The notes beneath the pieces were generated by a model. It was not told the DNA's origin. It made no database searches and saw only the letters and a list, made by a program, of their open reading frames with translations. A stretch of DNA of 61,544 bases from Candidatus Eremiobacteraceae bacterium (GTDB lineage Bacteria; Vulcanimicrobiota; Vulcanimicrobiia; Eremiobacterales; Eremiobacteraceae), in NCBI GenBank assembly GCA_035295225.1, contig DATGJI010000022.1, forward strand, positions 1 through 61,544. The letters run 5' to 3'. The position numbers were made by a program, and so were the translations under genes. Shown in pieces: positions 60,860 through 61,544 of this stretch. Numbering within the stretch: the first letter of the stretch is position 1; each line of letters begins with the position of its first letter.

Positions 60860-61477
60860 TCACAGTGCCGGGACCGGCGTGTACCAGATACCCACGTCCA
60901 CAAGCTCGGCAACCTTATCACGCAGTCCCACGAATGCACGGTCGCTCGTGTCGAACGATCTTCCGGCAAAAGGCATTGATGCCGTGGCAGAAATGATGGA
61001 TGACCCGACGACGGCGCGGCAGACCGCCGCTTCTTCGCCGAGCACTCTGGAGTATTGCGCTACAGCTTCGAACGGGTACTTTTCTTTACCGTAGTCGAAA
61101 TCAAAGGTGCCTCCGTCATCCATTTCCGTAGACGACGCAGCGGGCAGCGGCCACGAGCCCTTGATGTTCGCGAATTCGCGACGCGCGTCGGCTGGAGATC
61201 CGAAGACCCTGAAGGTGACGACCGAAATCTCGCCGCTTTTCCGGCTGCGCAGCCTCAGTTGGGCGATGCCCGTGCGGGTGTCGGTTGACACGCTCGATCG
61301 CCTAAAGTCGGCGAAAGGAAGACCCGTGCCGGTGTCGTCCGGAACCGTCTTAAGGTAGTACGCCACATTCTCTAGCTTGCTTACGATCGCGGGCGAAGCC
61401 GTAGACGCCGGCGCCGGCTGCACCAAAAGGGCAGCAAAGACGAATATCGCGAGCGTCAAACTTCGCGCTGCGCGCAT
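60860..61477 (-). CDS. Secreted protein of unknown function
   Basis: ATG 61477 opens a 205-residue product with a clear signal peptide (LTLAIFVFAALLVQPAPASTA). The mature part is a mixed alpha/beta domain with one cysteine (AVCRAVVG) and a repeated hydrophobic pattern near the end (VGLRDKVAELVDVGIWYT). I recognise no family. It lies between the CDF-like gene and a tRNA. Confidence 0.7.
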   Translation of the reverse strand: MRAARSLTLAIFVFAALLVQPAPASTASPAIVSKLENVAYYLKTVPDDTGTGLPFADFRRSSVSTDTRTGIAQLRLRSRKSGEISVVTFRVFGSPADARREFANIKGSWPLPAASSTEMDDGGTFDFDYGKEKYPFEAVAQYSRVLGEEAAVCRAVVGSSIISATASMPFAGRSFDTSDRAFVGLRDKVAELVDVGIWYTPVPAL

Positions 61478-61502
61478 TCCACTCGCCTCCGAGTCTAAAT
61501 TG

Positions 61503-61544
61503 TGGAGGATAACGGGGTCGAACCGTTGACCTCTTGCATGCCAT
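61503..61544 (-). tRNA. tRNA-Ala, anticodon GGC (partial, 3' part)
   Basis: Read on the minus strand, the window edge enters the anticodon loop ATGGCAT (anticodon GGC, codon GCC), followed by the stem GCAAG, variable loop AGGTC, T arm AACGG-TTCGACC-CCGTT and acceptor ATCCTCC with discriminator A. This matches bacterial tRNA-Ala. CCA is not encoded; the 5' half is outside the window. Confidence 0.9.

Overview
The window is 61.5 kb of GC-rich bacterial chromosome. It carries a complete aerobic housekeeping set: S10-spc-alpha ribosomal operons, a DnaE polymerase, FtsQ-FtsA-FtsZ, a caa3-type cytochrome oxidase with heme A synthesis, and a membrane-anchor-free (type E) succinate dehydrogenase. Many starts are TTG or GTG. 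No outer-membrane, photosynthesis or sporulation gene is visible. The gene content suits an uncultivated aerobic lineage near the Terrabacteria (Eremiobacterota, Dormibacterota or Armatimonadota type), but that assignment is inference and needs a ribosomal-protein phylogeny.

Layout. 1-15086: end of tuf, then rpsJ to rplQ in one direction with secY, adk, map, infA and rpoA; rpmD (L30) is missing between rpsE and rplO. 15087-20840: small membrane and secreted proteins, a 2-hydroxyacid dehydrogenase, a P-loop protein and pckA, with seven copies of a 21-bp palindromic hairpin repeat at gene ends. 20852-25496 (minus): a threonine dehydratase-like gene and sdhE-sdhB-sdhA. 25780-33445: dnaE, a HAD phosphatase, ftsQ, ftsA and ftsZ; the dnaE and ftsA leaders each carry a DnaA-box-like inverted pair of the same geometry. 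33485-36637: Nudix, SRPBCC, FmdB, a small membrane protein and aroA. 36838-46081: ctaA, ctaB, an MFS exporter, an S9 peptidase, tRNA-Leu(CAA) and the caa3 oxidase genes with two extra tiny membrane proteins. 46448-53312: a membrane protein, SCO1-like copper chaperone, small proteins, IclR regulator, glycerate kinase, YvcK-like protein, RapZ and a DUF2203 protein. 53650-54029: RNase P RNA on the minus strand. 54122-57827: two secreted zinc metalloproteases and a GNAT acetyltransferase. 57911-61544: hemerythrin, zinc-ribbon/STAS pair, orphan DUF2384-type protein, half-size cation-efflux-like protein, a secreted protein and a partial tRNA-Ala(GGC).

The strongest candidate for something undescribed is a ~295-bp two-module element present twice (46112-46409 and 53329-53622). 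Each copy has perfect terminal arms whose sequences differ between the copies while base pairing is kept: nine compensated positions in the two main stems. The 88-nt core is almost identical and folds into a closing stem, a GNRA-capped hairpin and a second hairpin whose loop can form a pseudoknot. This looks like a mobile or dispersed structured RNA with no protein gene of its own.

The genes fit together as an aerobic respiratory core (SdhABE to quinone; caa3 oxidase with CtaA, CtaB and SCO1 as assembly factors), gluconeogenic and central carbon functions (PckA, glycerate kinase, YvcK and RapZ) and growth functions (translation, replication, division). The right end is a looser accessory region.
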